64,000 nt of DNA, taken from Datnioides undecimradiatus. Taxonomy: Eukaryota > Chordata > Actinopteri > Lobotiformes > Datnioididae. The notes below the pieces were generated by a model. That model was not told where the DNA came from. It saw nothing but the letters and a program-made list of their open reading frames with translations, and did no database searches. The stretch is from contig WARS01000013.1 in assembly GCA_008933995.1 (NCBI GenBank), forward strand, positions 9,010,023 to 9,074,022, read 5' to 3'. This document shows positions 59,729 to 64,000 of this stretch, one piece after another. Position 1 is the stretch's first letter. Each line of letters opens with the position of its first letter. The position numbers were made by a program, and so were the translations under genes.

Positions 59729-60102
59729 GTAAGGGCCGCGGTGGAGCTGGTGGGAGAGATGGGGACGGGGTACGAGGGTTTTTGGTGGGGCTGCTGGCTA
59801 TTGCTAACTAAGCGTTAAGTGCTAGGACTGCTAAGCTAGGCTAACGGTGGTAACCCGAGAGCAGCAGCAGGCTGATCCAAGGATATAAATCAACCGATGC
59901 AGATCCAACTTGCACTGTTTGCAAAAGTTACCGGATACAAATGAATTAGCTTCGCGGCTAAGCTAGCAGCTGTTTCCTCCAGCTAGCTAGGTTGTAGCTA
60001 GCTGCTAGCCAGGCTGACATGCCCCGTAGGCATAAAGTTAACACAGGATGTTTTGGAATTTACACAAGTTCGTGAATAGTACTAGAGGGGAGTCTTGATA
60101 TG

Positions 60103-60145
60103 ACACACACACTCACACACGCGTGCACTACACACACGCGCGCAC
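60103..60145. repeat. Mixed (CA)n/(CG) alternating tract
   Basis: Alternating purine-pyrimidine sequence with CACACGCGTGCAC and CACACGCGCGCAC, a good Z-DNA-forming composition, about 375 bases inside the intron. Confidence 0.8.
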
Positions 60146-62114
60146 TGGCTAAAATAGTCAAGCGCCGGGTTGCCAGTAGCTAAAATAAGACTGCTCGCTT
60201 CTCCTATTCCTCACCATGACAGGCTGTCAGCCTCCTGACAATCTCTTCAAATACAAATACACACATCAAGTATCGCTCACTAACTTCTTGGGTTTTTTTG
60301 TTGTTTTTATTTACCATTTTCATGCCTCTTCAGCTTATATGGCAGTCACATCACAGTAAATGGTCATGTATTTATGCCTTGCAAAATCTAATATTTTAAT
60401 ATTTGACTTGAACTACTCTAGCATAGCAGAGCCCCATCTTGTGCTTCCACACTGTTTATAAAAGTGTGTGTTTTGTTGTACTTGCACATGACCTAAATTG
60501 TGTTGATGTTTGGAGTTGGGAAGAGCAGCTGGTTTTTCTCCACAGTCACCCACTCTCCTTCACCTCACCTCATCCATCCTGCTGGCTCAGCCTCACTGCT
60601 CTCCCCTGACCCCCGGGGTTGTTGGTCTGAGCTAGTGTTTATATGGAGACAGGAGCACTGATAAACATGGCGTCAAAGAGCGCAGGTGTCTGATGAAGCA
60701 GACTGATTCATCAGCTGAGAGAGATTTTAAAATGGGCTGAAAGCAACTCAAAGGAGGTGCAATAGCATGGGAGATACTGGCTTGATTAAAACCTAAAACT
60801 TCTGTTATGTTCAGGGTCATGGGTATGGAAAATGAGGGTTCTCTACCTTATAACATGTCACTGTCCTTTGACTAGCAAGCAGCTGCATAACTATATGCCC
60901 TGCAATGAAGAGGACTCGAGTCCATTGATAAATCAGCATGGAAAGGGTGGTGCTTTAAATAGGTAAAACACAACAAATAATATAGCCAGCAAAAACATTA
61001 TTGCAGTTGTATTGTTGGTGATTTTGAAATTGAAGCAAGTGATTCAAAATTATTCCCATGCCAATTCATTAGTTTTGGATCGCAAATGGTTCATTTTTTT
61101 TATAGTTCATGAGGATATTTCTATATGTAATAGTAGATGTTAGTGTATTATGACTTGGATGACACAATCTGATAAATGTCCAGATGACAGTGATTGTGCT
61201 TAAGCCAGTTACCTGCTAGGGTTAGCTGAAAAACGGGTTCTATCCCTCTACTATTACACACCTACCGACGTCTTCCCACACATTCCCCACAGTTTCATGT
61301 TGTGGCTGGTCTGTCCTCCCCTTCTCAGTGTTATCCTGCTGCTCACTGCATATTTAAGGGAGGCAAACCCCTTGGGGGAAGGCTATGCTATGCAGTCCAT
61401 CTGTTCTTGGTCTTCTACGCCTGCCGCTTTGATAAAGTTCTGCGTTTAGTTGATCTGTCTGCTTAAATAATATGAATATTTTACATCCCCAAACTGCTGC
61501 ACAACAAAGAGACCGTCACACTTAACCAGTTTTCTTTTGAGGAATGTTATCTACAGGATACAATATACAGGAATGTTGGCCAGCAGGAGTTGAAAGACTG
61601 GGCCTGCTTCTACACAAATACTTGGGAACATTGACCACATTATCAAAACGTATGTCGAGTGCCTCAGTACACAATAAAAACAGGGCTCAGTAAACAGCTC
61701 AAACGTGTAACCAAAAAAGGAATTGGCCTCAGTTTGTCTCAGGCTGTATGAAGACTCTGAATGGACTTTGAGTCAGTGATTGTAAAGACTGTGATGACAG
61801 TGTGTGTTTGAGTGTTGTTTACAAAAATACACAGAATTTACAGTTTTACTAATCATTTTACAAAACCACCTAATTTTCTACATTGATAGATTCTTGCTGT
61901 GGTGTTTCACGTTGTCATAGTGAAACTGGCTCATCTCACTAACCACTAACCTCATCTAGTAAGTACATTGATACAGAGATGGGAAGCGTCATGTTGTGCC
62001 TCCGATTCAGTTCAGCGGCTGGATGACTGATAGATCACATTTTACATTTGCTTTGCTGTAACTAATCAGAGCTTCACACATCGTACATGCTTCACACGTT
62101 CACGCATCTTGGCA

Positions 62115-62445
62115 ATACATTAATATTACAGCAATATTGTGACATGAGACTAGAAATCATCTCAGAGCCACTATGTTGTGATATAGGTATTGTCTTCACC
62201 TGTTTTTAAAGGCCGCATTACAGTAAATTATACTGTATTTGCTGTTATTTGTCCTTTTTGCCTGTTTTTGCCTTTTATTCAGTTGTCAGTATATTCACAG
62301 CACTGAGGATTATTGATCAAAAATCACTCTGTGTAAATATTTTGTGTAAGCACTAATAATCATCGCTACAAGTCGTCACAATATTGGATATTGAGGTATT
62401 TGGTCAAAATATCACAATATTCAATTTTGTCCTGCCAGCCCTTAT
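62115..62445 (+). repeat. Teleost interspersed repeat (TATTGAGGTATTTGGTCAAA family)
   Basis: Text order AAAGGCCGCATTACAGTAAA, TTTGCCTTTTATTCAG, GAGGATTATTGATCAAAAAT, GTGTAAATATTTTGTG, CAATATTGGATATTGAGGTA and TTTGGTCAAAATATCAC, then CCAGCCCTT. I recognise this as an abundant fish repeat; its class is not known to me. Confidence 0.65.
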
Positions 62446-63349
62446 TTGGCGTTTCATCAGCGCCCAGTTTGCCACCTGTGGTCAATATAAAGCCATGTTT
62501 CCGTCTGTCAGTCAAGTCCAGATTATTACACATTATAAAGGTTATTTTCATCTTTCCATTGGTAAAAGTTGTGGATGGTACCAGTAGAACCAGTCTTTAC
62601 ATCCTTTATTTCAGCTACTCTTCTGTCCCAAGCAGACCCGAGACTATATGGTTAAAACACTGCAGAACACTTATTGGTCAGTGGTCCTCAGCAGGTCTGG
62701 TCTTGCTGCTTGCAGCCTTTTCTTAAACACTGAGTTCTTGTTGTTATAAGAGTAGTGTAGCTCAGTGTGTAATGTGTGTGGTTCAGTGAGTAAGGGACAG
62801 AAAAGTGAAATGTACATAGGGGTTGACACTGCTACGACCATATAAAGTGCAGTACTTTGTCAGCTGATCAACAGTATCTGCTGCCACATCACTGATGTCG
62901 CATGTTTTAACAGTTTGACTGACAGTTTTGTGCACTTTAGGGTCCAGTTACTATTTCATCCAAGATCTTTTGCTCTGCAAACTCTCACATGACACATCAT
63001 GAGTTCTGTTCAAGTTTACTGAGCTGGAAATGTTGTGTCTGTAATCTCACAGTGAGCGAGCCGCATTTGCCTGTAAGGGTGTGAAGGTTTCCTGCATAGC
63101 AGCTCCTCTCATACCCTCATACAGAATGTGGCAGGCCTTTATCATTGTGCTGCTTTGGTGATGTGAAGGAGCTTGGAGTGGTAATCTCTCTCACTGAGAG
63201 AGTGCCAATACAGAGACCTGATCCAATACTTACATATATTTTCCTACATAACAGAGCTGCAAACGTAAAGTGAGTCTGCTTTAAAACCAGTCAGCCAAAT
63301 CAAGTATGAAAGTTCTGCTTTCTATTGGAATAGAGAGGCTTTTCTTTAA

Positions 63350-63785
63350 GGGATAGGTTCACTCTTTTTAAGTCCATTTTAAAAGTCAATGTGAACATTT
63401 GAAACAGGTTTTACTCGCTGAAGTTATTCCTCCTGTTCATACTGGATATTAGGAGATCCCTTCTTGATGTTCTTTCAATGAAGAATAAAATCCACAGTTC
63501 CCATTGTGTGAAAAATATATTTCAAAGTTTATCTGAAGATAATATAAGTTTCAGGCATCTGAATTAGTCAAATCAAGTGAGTGACTGTCAAGGCTACAGT
63601 CTTTTTAGCTGAAAAGATTATTTTCCTGAACAGAAACAGAGTAGAAGCAGCATCCAGGATCCCTGTGGAGACCCTCGTCTCTCAGCATGAATATACAGCA
63701 TTACTGAAGTTCAAGTTAACTTGTCAGCAGCAGTTTAGAGATGTGACACACCTGTTAAATCACTCAAAAGCAGAGTTAACCTAAA
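63350..63785 (+). repeat. Teleost interspersed repeat (TTCACTCTTTTTAAGTC family)
   Basis: Begins GGGATAGGTTCACTCTTTTT. It continues with TTATTCCTCCTGTTCATACT, TTCAATGAAGAATAAAATCC, AAAGTTTATCTGAAGATAAT, AATTAGTCAAATCAAGTGAG and CTACAGTCTTTTTAGC. I recognise this order as a dispersed fish repeat. The 67-residue frame at 63581-63784 comes from it. Confidence 0.65.
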
Positions 63786-64000
63786 CTTTTTTCACCAATA
63801 TCAGCAAATTATCCCCTGATGATAGTCTTCCTGCTCAGTGTAGGTCAAATATTGCTGGTGCTTAACAGTTTATATTAAAGACTTTGTGCTCCAGAGTGTA
63901 AACATTCATTGGGAGCAGCTGTTTGTAGACTGTTATAAGCCACTTAAATATTCATTGTTATGGTAATCATAAGGAAAAGGTTTATGTTGTAATTGCATTG

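Larger units (their letters stand above)
59729..64000 (+). other. capzb: First intron of the probable capzb gene (runs off the window)
   Basis: Begins GTAAGGGCCGCGG and keeps high CpG for about 100 bases. It then has GCTAGC-rich text (59900-60020), a CA/CG-mixed tract at 60103-60145, AT-rich sequence and two recognised dispersed repeats near its right end. No coding exon recognised. Confidence 0.5.

Noticed and set aside
1-64000. CRISPR array, phage, operon or other prokaryotic-type system
   Set aside because: Repeats are microsatellites or dispersed fish elements, and genes are intron-split vertebrate genes.

Overview
This is vertebrate, almost certainly teleost fish, nuclear DNA. Short exons are separated by GT-AG introns. 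There are many long (CA)n/(TG)n tracts and several interspersed repeat families typical of ray-finned fish, and no prokaryotic operon structure. Nearly all short open frames are chance or repeat-derived. Joining exons by splice sites and reading phase gives four complete genes and the start of a fifth.

Layout: (1) 1.7-8.35 kb, minus strand: vwa1 (WARP), a secreted matrix protein with a signal peptide, a VWA domain and three FN3 modules in five exons. (2) 8.35-38.0 kb: about 30 kb with no supportable gene. It holds microsatellites, decayed repeats and several GC-balanced, TAAT-rich patches that could be conserved enhancers. (3) 38.0-42.3 kb, minus strand: tmem88b, a two-coding-exon membrane protein ending in a PDZ-binding type Trp-Val tail, with a probable untranslated first exon in a CpG-rich promoter. 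(4) 45.8-50.4 kb, minus strand: nbl1 (DAN), a secreted cystine-knot BMP antagonist. A degenerate MITE-like element sits in its 5' UTR intron. (5) 53.2-57.7 kb, minus strand: micos10 (Mic10), a 75-residue cristae-junction protein. (6) 59.3-64.0 kb, plus strand: a GC-rich promoter and a first exon that ends directly after its ATG, followed by more than 4 kb of intron. By position and exon design this is probably capzb.

The genes do not form a pathway. Two extracellular proteins, one membrane protein linked to Wnt/Dishevelled by family knowledge, one mitochondrial inner-membrane protein and one probable actin-capping subunit share ancient synteny. From established human gene order, TMEM88B-VWA1 (1p36.33) and CAPZB-MICOS10-NBL1 (1p36.13) are two blocks far apart on chromosome 1; here they are adjacent. 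The micos10-nbl1 tandem and the head-to-head micos10/capzb arrangement match the human order. I found no undescribed biological system. The most interesting points are the extra C-terminal FN3 module of vwa1, the block junction, the micos10/capzb promoter architecture and the regulatory-looking desert beside tmem88b.
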